A stretch of 64,000 nucleotides of DNA. Origin: Endomychus coccineus (Eukaryota > Arthropoda > Insecta > Coleoptera > Endomychidae). The stretch covers positions 158,285,111 to 158,349,110 of the forward strand of contig OY294069.1 of assembly GCA_958510875.1 (NCBI GenBank). Direction: 5' to 3'. Within the stretch, counting starts at the first letter, position 1. The number at the start of each line of letters is the position of its first letter. Below are positions 1-10,300 of this stretch, one piece after another. A program made the position numbers and the translations under genes. The notes under the pieces are model-generated. The model was given only the letters and a program-made list of their open reading frames with translations. It was not told where the DNA came from and ran no database searches.

Positions 1-230
1 ACGATAATTGCCAATTCTTTCAGCTGCTTTTCAACGATGGATGGAGTTTGCTCCGCTGATTGATTACTATTACTACTGTAATATTAGTTAGTTATTGTTT
101 GGTATATTTTATTTTTTTGAGGTTATGTTCGAAAAACAAAATATAATTCAGTTTTATAAAACATCGCACAAATCAGTTGTAAACATAACAAATATATCTT
201 ATAATAGTAATGATTTCGAAAAAAGTTGGC

Positions 231-236
231 AAAAAA
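231..236 (-). terminator. Pol III T-tract terminator of the 7SL gene
   Basis: Six consecutive T on the minus strand directly follow the conserved 3' end of the SRP RNA, which is where a Pol III terminator is expected. Confidence 0.8.
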
Positions 237-530
237 GACCCAGGTCTAGCTATATTGATCAGGCTGTTGCAAAGTTTCCACTCCCAGGCGCGATCCCACT
301 ACTGCTCGACACGGGAACTTTTGGCTGCTGGGTTTCCCCCCTGGCCCGATTCGCTCCGCCTTAGCTAACCTGGCCACTTTGGACTCCTCCAAAGTGCCCA
401 TATTGATGCCAAGCTTAGTGTGGACGCCCGGTCAACGTGAAACGCTGTACACCAGAACTCCTGATCTCAAACCATCCACTGAATCTGACTTCCAAGTAGC
501 TGGATTACAGGAGACGCCACGCTCCCAGTC
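234..530 (-). ncRNA. 7SL: 7SL RNA (signal recognition particle RNA) gene
   Basis: Read on the minus strand, the roughly 297-nt stretch matches animal 7SL RNA along its whole length, and the human RNA is about 300 nt. The 5' Alu domain is present, with TGTAATCCAGCTACTTGG near positions 497-514. The S domain has GGCATCAATATGG, and helix 6 is a perfect 9-bp hairpin with a GGAG (GNAR) tetraloop at 375-396, the SRP19-binding type. The helix 8 SRP54 site GGAAACCCAGCAG and the 3' strand CAGTAGTGGGATCGCGCC are also present. The gene ends in a run of six T on the minus strand (231-236), a Pol III terminator. SRP RNA scaffolds the particle that delivers ribosomes to the ER. The 5' end is placed by similarity to insect 7SL RNAs beginning GACTGG. 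A pseudogene is possible but no structural breaks are visible. Confidence 0.93.
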
Positions 531-560
531 GAAGTAATTTGTCTTATTTCGGAAATAGTT

Positions 561-966
561 GTTACAATTTCATAATAATTGACAAGTGCAAAGTTTGTTT
601 ATTAATGTTCAAAATCAAAACAGTTATTTTCAATCCAACGAAAAGCCTCGCATGAGAATTTTTAATGAATATTAATATATCTTAATAAAAATTGTTTAGT
701 TTCATTTGTAATTTGCCGCTGAACGGAAAAGGTCGGAAGTGGGAGTGGACAAGAACATTTGTCACACGTTTGTTACAATTTCATAATAGTTGACAAGTGA
801 AAAGTTTGTTTATTAATGTTCAGAGTCAGAAAAGTTACCCCATATCCAACGAAAAACCTCACATGTGAATTTTTAATCAATATTAATGTAACTTAATAGA
901 AATTGTTTAATTTGATATTTGCCGCTGAACGAAGAATACCGGAAGTGGGAGTGGACGAGAACAACA
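561..966. repeat. Two-copy tandem repeat (period ~211 bp) upstream of 7SL
   Basis: Units at about 561-762 and 772-966 share GTTACAATTTCATAATA, AAGTTTGTTTATTAATGTTC, TTGCCGCTGAACG and GGAAGTGGGAGTGGAC in the same order, with scattered substitutions. The first unit starts about 30 bp upstream of the 7SL start on the minus strand, so it probably overlaps the external Pol III promoter region. No coding potential is seen. Confidence 0.8.
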
Positions 967-975
967 GCATTTGAC

Positions 976-1440
976 CAAAGAGTTCTATATATTGAGTAGA
1001 CTACTAAGCCTTTCACTGGAAAGTTGACATGCTGCGCTCTCACTCGCACGATGTGCGTGCTTTAAACTTATTCTTGTATTCATAGAGATCATATAGTATA
1101 GAGGAGTAAAGCCCCTATATAGCCTATGTATTCGTTGCGTACAATGTTCGATCTTACTCTCCTACAAGCGCGCGCTTAGATGACCGCGTGTAACGTGTAA
1201 CTATAGTTAACGCTCGAACGTCACCTTATATCCTCGGAGTGGGGAACGGATAAGTTTTTGAAACCTTCTCGCGTTAAGACGGGGCTTTACTCCTCTATAC
1301 TATATGAGCTCTATGCTGGTATTCATATACTCTTGTGATAGAAGGGGAGACCGTGCGAGTGAGAGAGCACTACCGATTAGTTACCAGCGCTTTCCTATGC
1401 TTAACACACTACTTGTCTACTCTATGTATAGAACTCTTTG
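976..1440. mobile_element. hAT-like MITE with 8-bp target duplication
   Basis: The element starts CAAAGAGTTCTATA and ends with its near-perfect inverse TATAGAACTCTTTG. The inverted repeat continues inwards with mismatches, including CATATAGTATAGAGGAGTAA on the left and its inverse on the right. An exact 8-bp direct repeat, CATTTGAC, flanks it (968-975 and 1441-1448). An 8-bp duplication and CAAAG-type ends fit the hAT superfamily. There is no open reading frame, so it is non-autonomous. Confidence 0.85.
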
Positions 1441-1448
1441 CATTTGAC

Positions 1449-2268
1449 ACTACGACAGATAGATGAATGATCCTCGAGGCTCTAAGGATGAACCGGTGAT
1501 ATCACTGATATCTTGGAGAGAAATCGAAGAGTGAGACGATATGTTTAATAACAGGCAATTTCAGTTTGTATTTTGTAGTATATTCATTTTGTTGTGGATA
1601 TCGTGAAATTTTTTTAAATGTACCTATAGACCTATAGAATATTTGATAACATAATTAACAATTACCGGCAATATTATGATTTCATGGTTGCCAGCTTAAC
1701 TAATATAACTTCTAAATAATGATTTCAAGGTTGACAGACAATATTATATCCTCAGTTTGAAACAATGTTATTATTGCATGTAAAAGTACTCTCATTTTTC
1801 GGGAATCAAAAACTATTTCTGAATGTCAATCAAAATGAAAAATAATTACTTAATTGTGAATAGGTACTAACTTAGTTTAGTATAACCATATAGGTATTTA
1901 TAATAGTAAGTTATGAGGAAGATATTCCTGAATGAAATAATGTTGTAATAAGAGACAATTTTTTAATAATTCAAATTAAAGTGCCTATGTCTAATGCAAT
2001 TCACGTTTTCGAAAAGAAAAATTGATCATTCCACATAAAATCTGTATAAGATGTTTTATGATCAACGAACATTGATGTTTTAATTTCTTTTCGAGGTCGT
2101 GACGACGAAATCCATGTTGACTCAAAAAGTAGATGATTCTTGAGAAAATGACGGGAAAACTTTTGAAAAATTGTCGTTACCACTGTCATTTATAGGTCCA
2201 TCAAATATTTCAAATTATTTGAGGTCGCTATGGACGAATCTGGAGATTAAAAAGCAAAATAACATTTT
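1449..2268. other. No gene recognised
   Basis: AT-rich intergenic DNA. I see no convincing coding exon, RNA gene or inverted-repeat element here. Confidence 0.5.
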
Positions 2269-3000
2269 TCAGGTTTCAGTGACATGAGATATTTGTATAT
2301 ACCTCCAAGCGGCAATAAATTCTAGGTTATTTACAAGTTTATCTTTGTTGTATGTGCTCTCTAGAAATTTGCAGTATTTAATAGCCAAATTCTGAATCGT
2401 CTCAATCGCCTGTGAAGCAATGGATGTGGAAGGATTCCAAACATTAGAGGCATACTCCAGAATGGGTCGCACCAACGAAAAATAGAGATGCCTGAAAGTT
2501 ACATTTGTTCTAAACTCCCTCCCTACACGCTTAATGAAACCAAGTGATCTATAAGCTTTCGATGTAATGTACTGAATGTGATCACCAAATCTCAACTGTG
2601 TGTCAAAATCACACCCAAATCCTTCAATTGATGTAACTCTTCCAATTCGACTTACCAATATAATACATAAATAAGATGTTATTTTTACTTCTGGTGTATG
2701 TCATTACCATTTATACAAGTTGAGAGGCAATTTGTTATCATCGACCAGTTATAGATACTATTTACGTCCTCCTGTAGTTGGATGCATTCCGACAGAGTTT
2801 ACACAGACTTGAAGACCTTAAAATAGTCTGCATATGCATACTACTGGATTCAATCCTTTGGGGCAAATCGTTGTTGAATAATATAAAGAGGGGCCCAAGG
2901 TTTGAGCCTTGTGGTACACCCGAAACTGTCTCGAAGGCATACATATTCGCATTTCATATTGTTCATTTTTACTAGTCTCATCGCTGCAGTTTGCACAACT
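2269..3000 (-). pseudogene. Decayed non-LTR retrotransposon reverse transcriptase fragment
   Basis: On the minus strand, 2944-2762 encodes the reverse-transcriptase motif SGVPQGSNLGPL. A shifted frame then gives YADY where the catalytic YADD belongs, so one aspartate is lost. Positions 2658-2269 continue with the thumb region, including SKAYRSLGFIKR, HLYFSLVRPILEYASNVW and a following QNLAIKYCKFLES. This order is typical of jockey-like LINEs. Frameshifts between the pieces and a DNA gap at 2660-2760 show that it is dead. No endonuclease domain or poly-A tail was identified. Confidence 0.85.
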
Positions 3001-3267
3001 ATTATTCAGCGAAGTCCTTTCATACAACAGAGAGCTCTTCTCTTTAGGATTTATTTAACTTCATTTCGTAGGATCAATTGTTTGACGTAAGTTGCAAATA
3101 GCAAAAATTTCAGTAGTTTATTACTTGTAACTTAAAAAAAAGATTTTCACAAAAATTCAATAGAAATCTTAAAAAAACGGTATATGCACCAATGAAAAGA
3201 TTGTATTGCTACCAAATCTTGAAAAATCATTGCTGTGAAAATGCCCTCTAATAGATTATTAGGAGTA

Positions 3268-4197
3268 CCGGGATATCAAAAATTATCTTGGTCAAGGGTG
3301 GTTGTGGAATCTAAAACGTGTCTTACTTTACGTTATTAAAACTTGTGTCAAATTAATTAATTTGAAGTTTCTGTAAGTGAGGAATTTCGCAATTTTATTC
3401 GAATGTTATAACACTCAGAAGTCTAGCGCTTTAGACTCCGGGATTTTCACTTCGTCTATCGAAATTAGAAGGTTCGAATTGTATAAAAACACAATTGCAG
3501 ACGTCCTATGTAATTAGCTACGAACGTAATCATTTTGACATATGCCTCGAGGAGCTCCCTACGCGTCAGTTACAGTTAATACTTTTTACCTCGATCTTGT
3601 TAATTCAGGGCCGTTTTATGCCCCGTGCGGCCGGCGCCAGTTGTAATAAAGTGTTTTCGGCTATAGGCAGCTAGCTTTTAACCGCTTTTGGGTATATTTT
3701 AGTAGCTAGAGTACCTGGTTCTATTTTAATTAAATTTTCCTATTTAATCGACATTTTGGGGCCCGAGACCATGCTATTTAGTTGGCCCCGTTCATAAACT
3801 AACGACATGGAGCTAAAACCGCATGCGAAAAGTCCTCGTAAAGACGTTCTTTGTTCCGAAGATTTGCACTTTTCTAACTCGCGAGCTACGCGCTCCTCAC
3901 GTTAACGTCATTCGATTTATCGAAAATTTACCAATTTAAAACAGTTTTCGACCCCGTTTGTGGCTATTGCGACCTTTCAAAGTTAACATTTCGTTTTACA
4001 TTCTACAACCACCCTTGACCAAGATAATTTTTAATTTGTAGTTCATTATTGTTTTACAACTGAAATAAATAGATATGAAATTTGTAGGTTATTGATTATG
4101 TCAGTGTGACAGTGACATAATTATTTCAAGCGTAAAGTAAGACACACGTTTTAGATTCCATAACCACCCTTGACCAAGATAATTTCTGATATCCCGG
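3268..4197. mobile_element. MITE family A, copy 1 (CCGGGATATC ends, TA target)
   Basis: The left end CCGGGATATCAAAAATTATC is the inverse of the right end, and the inverted repeat runs about 65 bp with few mismatches through a block matching ACGTAAAGTAAGACACACG. TA dinucleotides flank both ends, as for Tc1/mariner-type insertion. The 930-bp element has no transposase frame. A second full copy lies at 12573-13509. It sits about 190 bp beyond the Bre1 stop codon. Confidence 0.88.
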
Positions 4198-4314
4198 TAT
4201 TAACCTATCTGCATGAAAAACTGTTTTGAAATAAATCCAAATCCATCAATTTTGCTCTTATAGTGAAGATTTGAAGTGGGCGCTTGTAAATAAATACCAA
4301 GAAATGTTGTCACT

Positions 4315-4320
4315 TTTATT
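4315..4320 (-). promoter_or_regulatory. Polyadenylation signal of the Bre1 gene
   Basis: AATAAA on the minus strand lies about 70 bp after the Bre1 stop codon. It is the first canonical hexamer downstream, so the 3' UTR is probably short and ends before the MITE. Confidence 0.6.
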
Positions 4321-4388
4321 CAATAATACATTTCTTTTGATAATAAAAACACATACATATTATATCTAGTACAACCTTAAAAAATAAA

Positions 4389-7300
4389 TTAATTAGACAA
4401 ATATAACCGGTGATAATCATTAGCTCCAAACGCACAATTACATTTAGGACACTTTCTTTGCCTAGTCTCATACCTAGTTTTCAAGCAATCGTAACAAAAC
4501 ACATGGAAACATTTAGATAACACGGCATCTTTTCTTTTCACCTTACAAGAAGGACATGTTAAAGTTTCTTTGTATTCTCGTATTTCTTCCATCATTACTT
4601 CGTCCAAAGTTGTACCAGCAAGTTCCATTTTCTTCATACGTTCTGCTTTTCGCTTTAATTGGGCTATTTCTTCCTGCAATCTCTTCGTTTTATACGCTTC
4701 CGCCTCGAGCGAACTTGTTTTTTCCGCAACCACTTGCTGAGCTTCCTTCATTTGGGAATGATACTTCTCTGTAACAAAAATGCTTTGTGAAGAAAAATAA
4801 TCGAATAATTGCAAATTGTGAGCTAACCTAAATGAAGCTTCAAATCGGCTGCCGATTGAGCCGATTCTATAGCTTTTCGCTTATGCATTTCCATCGCTTG
4901 TTGTCGAAGGGCCAGCTCCTTTTCCACCGTCGCCAACGTATTTTGGAGAATTCTTTCTTTTTCTTCCAATTTGCGGACGACAATGTTGGCAGCGTCTACT
5001 TGCGTTTGAAGTGTACCAACTTGTTCTTTCAGTACGTCTTTTTCTTCCCGAGCTAGTTTGTGAAGTTGATTCGATTTTATTCTTTCAGACATCAATTTGA
5101 AATTGGCATCGTCTTTTTCTCGTAACTGCTGAATGAGTCTAGAATTTTGCTCCTAAGTAAGGAAAGAAATAATAAAATTAATTTAGTAAAATAGTGTGAT
5201 AGTGTGATTTTTGCATAATTCTGAGTTCGGAGAAAAAAATTGCCTTAAGTAGATAATTATGATACAAACTGAAGGAACTAAAATCGAACACTTTTTGATC
5301 GTCGCAAATGGTCTAAAAAAAAATGGTAAAAATGGCCAAAACCGGTTTTTCGCGTCGGACATCGTCGCATTGAGTTAAAAAGAAAAAAGCTTTTAATAAG
5401 CTTATGCGCCTTGAAAAGACGGAAAAAATGTGCTGCGGATGAACCCGATTGGTCCAGCGGGGACCCCGCAAATTGCAAAAAAACATCGATTTTGCTCGAA
5501 AATTCATAACTCTTGTTCTACCATTCAATAATATTATTGCGCTATTCGATCTATTCATTATTACTATTTATTATTTAGAGTACTTCCGACATTACTAGAA
5601 GTTTGACAATACGCGCAATTTTAATATTATTGAATGGTAGTACGGATTAAAAAAACATCGATTTTCGAGCAAGGGTTCCCGAGATATTGTTGTTTTTTTA
5701 CGAGCCTAGCGCGGCGGCTCTCCCTTCCACGCGCGCCGCACAGCCAATCGCACGAAATACCATTACAGCTACAACCTGTTAAAATTAAACGAACAAGAGT
5801 TACGGATTTTTGAAATTTCGAGCAAAATCGATGGTTTTTTACAATTTGCGGGGTCACCGCACTTACGGCGCATAAGCTTATTGAAAGTTTTATTCTTTTT
5901 AACTCAATCTGACGATGTCCGACGCGAAAAACCGGTTTTGCCACTTTTACCAATTTTTTTTAACCATTTGCGACGATCAAAAAGTGTTCGATTCTAGTTC
6001 CTTCAATTTGTATCATAATTATCTACTTAAAGCAATTTTTTTCTCCAAACTCAGAATTGAAAACTCAAAAAGCTAATTCTATCACACTAAAAATGTCAAT
6101 AAGAATGCCACAATAAATTAAACAGTATCAGATTTGTTACAGAACTCTCAAGAGGTGTTATGCAGAGATAAAATAATCTGAAAAATTAAATGTTCAAATT
6201 CACAGCTTAATCAAGAATATTGGGTCGGAATCAAGCTGCTTGCAAAATTTCTAAGGAAATAAAATTGTATTCAATGGTTCCGGAAATAAAGTCGATCGTG
6301 GAACGTTAAAAAAAAAATCAATTACCTGCATATCCTCAAAAGCCTGACCAGTAACTTCCATTTCGTTCAGCAGAGCTTCTTCTTCATGAGATCCCACAAA
6401 CGGTCTCATCGGGTGCAAAACATTGTGGCCACCCCAATTCCCATCTGTTGGTTTCTGTGAAGCCACTTGTTTCTGTAATTCGTATTTCTGTTCTTCCAAC
6501 TGTTTAATTTTCTTCATTGCTTCGTCCTCCACGAATTTTCTCTTATCATCACGCTTGCTATCCTAAAAGTGAATAGACTAATTATAGTGGAGTCAATCTA
6601 CGGAAAAATAGGACGAGCCTCGTAAAAATTTGATACGCGGTTAGCGACCTGAAAAAAATGGTGTCTTATGATAAAAATTAATAAGATCCGGAAATTTCTA
6701 TTATCAATATTGGGTGGAACCTTGTCTAACCTTCGTAAAAATGGTTTTTTGCCCATTTTTTTAGGTCAGTTTTTTTTTTGGATCTTTTACTCTTCCGGCT
6801 ATGGTTAGAAATTAGTACCCTTTTATTGTTGGTATTTGAGGAACCTTCAGGTCAAATTTCGTGACATTCAGTTGACCCCCATCCTAGAATATATATGTAA
6901 ATACGTTTTTTGGAGCAAAAATTCAAATCAGGCTATTTTGGCCAAATTGCAACCAACTTGTATGAAATTTGGTAGAAAAATAAGTCGTGACGGTCAAAAA
7001 TATGGGCTAAAAATATTGAATAGTTTTGCTTAAAATCGGAATTTTGCCAATTTGGCTCAAATTTTAAAATGGCTCCCCCTTTTGTCTAAAAAGTCGGAGC
7101 GTACTCTACTTAGGCTCAAATTAAAGGTTATTTCATGTACTTCAATGTGGTATATGTCCGTATCAACTTTTTTTGCGATTCATCAATTTTTTCACCATTT
7201 TCGGTATATATCAAAAAACAATTAACGCGATCCACATCAACGTAAATTTTTTGTACTATGAAATACGTTATTATTTCAAAGTTACTATATGTATATATTA

Positions 7301-10300
7301 TAGTAAATCTACAAACATCATACACAAAATTTTATTTTTGAAAAATATTAAAAAATGATCTATATTATACAGGTATATGCTTCCCCTTATTAACCTGTCG
7401 ATAAAAACGATCATCCAATGTTTAGGACCGCGCCTCTTCTTAATATAATGGGAAAACTTTTATTGAAGACAATGTCAGGTAAGAAAAAAATTAAAGCATA
7501 TTATAATATATAATTTTTTTTTTGGTAAGTTATAATGTTTAATTTCTTGTATAGTATAAATTTATTAAAGTATTTTATTTTTAAAAATTATGTGCAAAAT
7601 ATTAAAAAAAAGGTTATTAAATAAATACGTTATTTGAATTTAAAAAAACAATTTTATATTCTTGACTTTTTGAACATATTATAAGTAATTATTTTTTTTT
7701 TATATTTTTCAACAATAAAATTTTGTATATGATGTTTGTATATTTACTACTATATATACTGTTCCGCCCATGTTGGGCGCCAAATTACTATATTATTATT
7801 AGCCCTACGCTTTGGGCGACAAATTATTATTATTATATTATGATTTGTCGCCCAAAACGTAGGGCTAATAATAATATAGTAATTTGGCGCCCAACGTGGG
7901 GCGGAACATAGCAATTTGGCGCCCAACGTGGCGGAACATAACAATACATATAATAACATTAAAATAATAACGTATTTCATAGTACAAAAAAATGTAACGT
8001 TGATGTGGATCACATAAATGGTTTTTGATATATATACCGTAAATGGCCAAAAATGGATGAATCGTAAAAAAAGTTGATACGGACAAATACCTAATTAAAG
8101 TACATAAAATAAACTTTAATTTGAGTCTAAGTAGAGTACGCTCCGACTTTTTTGACAAAAGGGGTAGCCATTTTAAAATTTGGTCCTAATTGGCCAAATT
8201 TGGAATTTAAGCAAAATTATTCAACTTTCAGCCCATATTTGGACCTCTTATTTTGACCGCCACGACCTACCTTTTCTCCAAATTTCATCCAATTTGGTTG
8301 CAATTTGGCCAAAATAGCCCAATTTGAATTATTGCTCCAAAAAACGTATTTATATGTATATTCCAGGAGGGGTGTAACGGAATGTCACGAAATTTGGACT
8401 GAAGGTTCCTCAAAAACCAACAATAAAAGGGTGCTAATTTCAAACTTTAGCCGGAAGTTTGAAGGATCCAAAATAAATAAAATTCCAAAACTGACCTAAA
8501 ATAAGGGCAAAAAAACAGTTTTTTGAAGGTTAGACATGGTTCCATCCAATATTGGTAATAGAAATTCTAGGATATTATAATTATTATCGATTTCCATCGA
8601 TAGTAAAATCACAAACACCCTGTTCCATTATATATTTTCAAAATCTTATACAAACTCAGCACATGGATTCCCATCCTATAGTAAGAAATATATCAAACCT
8701 GAATTTTTTTCATTTGCTGGCGCACATCATCTAGTTCCAATTTCAGTTTCTTTTCAGTAGCCATAAGTTGAGCTTTATCTCGTTGTTCTTTGCTAACACC
8801 CTTGTATATGTCCAGTAGTAACTTCATTTCTTTTTGTTCATTTAAGCCCTTCCTTTAGAAAATACAAAAACCTTCAATTAACATACATTTCGTAATTCAA
8901 TAACAGCAACTGCAACATGGTTCTCATTGAGCAAATTAAAATTTCTTAAATCGAGATATACAAAGAAACTTACTTCAATTGATTTTTTAAATCCCTTATA
9001 AGTTCATTTTCCATGATTTTCGCTTCTTTCGCTCTTTGAGCTTCCCTATTATCTTTCTCAGTCTTCACAGGTTCTTTTTTGACCACACCTTTCTCAACCT
9101 TCACAGCACCATCTTTTTTCGCGGAAGGTGATCCTCCAGCTTTATCTTTGTCACCTTCGGCTTCACCAGTTTGCTAGAAAAGAGTTGTTATAATATCAAC
9201 ATAATAAATCATTTCATAGCTTACCTCTGTATCATCCTCTTCTTTCTTCACATTCAGCAAAGTAGCATTCTCCTCTTTAATCAGGCTGCTATTTTCTGAA
9301 TTAGAGGAATCTTCTTCTTTGATAGCTTCTTGTTTGATGTTTTCTTTTGATTCTTGATTAGCTCCTAGAGCCTGGGTTAACTTTACATTCAATTCCTCAA
9401 TTTCTTTTTTCAACTGAAAGGGAAATGATTAGATTTTTGTATTCAAGTTTGTAACATAATCCCAATTTGAGAGCGATTACTTACTTTTGGTAGTTCACCA
9501 TTGGCCTCTTTATATTTCCTTTTGTACCGATGAACTTCACCTTTCAGCTGTTGAGTGTTATTTTGCAATGATGTGATTAGATGTCGCATTTCCCGATTTA
9601 TGGGCCCAGTCTGCTCGTTAGCCGCAAGATTCTGTTCAAATTCAATTCTCAACATTTCGTACTCTTTACGAATTTGAGCTAAGAAATCTTCTAATTGCAT
9701 TACTTCCTGTCTAAGTTTCTTCTGGGACATAAGCTCGTCACTCTGTAATAAATTCAATATGAAAGTGATACTTCAAACTACAAATACAACACTCACTTCC
9801 ATTAATTCAACATTACGAGCATTAGCATTTTTAGTAGTTTGCAGTTGTTGTCTTGCTTCATCTAGTTGTGTTTTCAATTGCATTGTCTCATTATATAGTA
9901 CAGAAAATTGGGATTGCAGACATTTGTACTCTGTTGTTTCAACAATCACACTTTCTGGTAGTTGACGAATCTGAAAATTTTATCATGGTAGGTACATAAT
10001 TAAATATAATAGGTAATATAGATTTACATATATGAGTGAAGAAGGGGGTACCTCCTTTTTGAAGAATATCTGATATTATTCCCCTAATCCTTCTCTCTGT
10101 AATCCAAAAATGGCTCGAGATAGAGCACCGTGCCTACTGGAGAGAACTGCCCCGTATGTCGCACTCCAAGCGACTGATGAGAGATTTCCAGCAGCAACGA
10201 GTGAAAAATCTGCTGACGTTCAGCAGACAAGAAATATGGAATCTTGTTGCATTCCTGACCGAACACGCCCCATGCAACAAACACCTCTACACGATGGGAC

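Noticed and set aside
234..530. Possible primate Alu or human contamination
   Set aside because: The similarity covers the full 7SL RNA including the S domain that Alu lacks, with insect-like differences and a Pol III terminator.
5278..5953. Overlapping minus-strand frames of 66-108 codons
   Set aside because: They are mirror frames generated by the arms of the foldback in Bre1 intron 10.
7766..7902. A tRNA-Lys gene or pseudogene
   Set aside because: Only the 3' acceptor end plus the CCA complement is present; there is no anticodon arm, D arm or A box.
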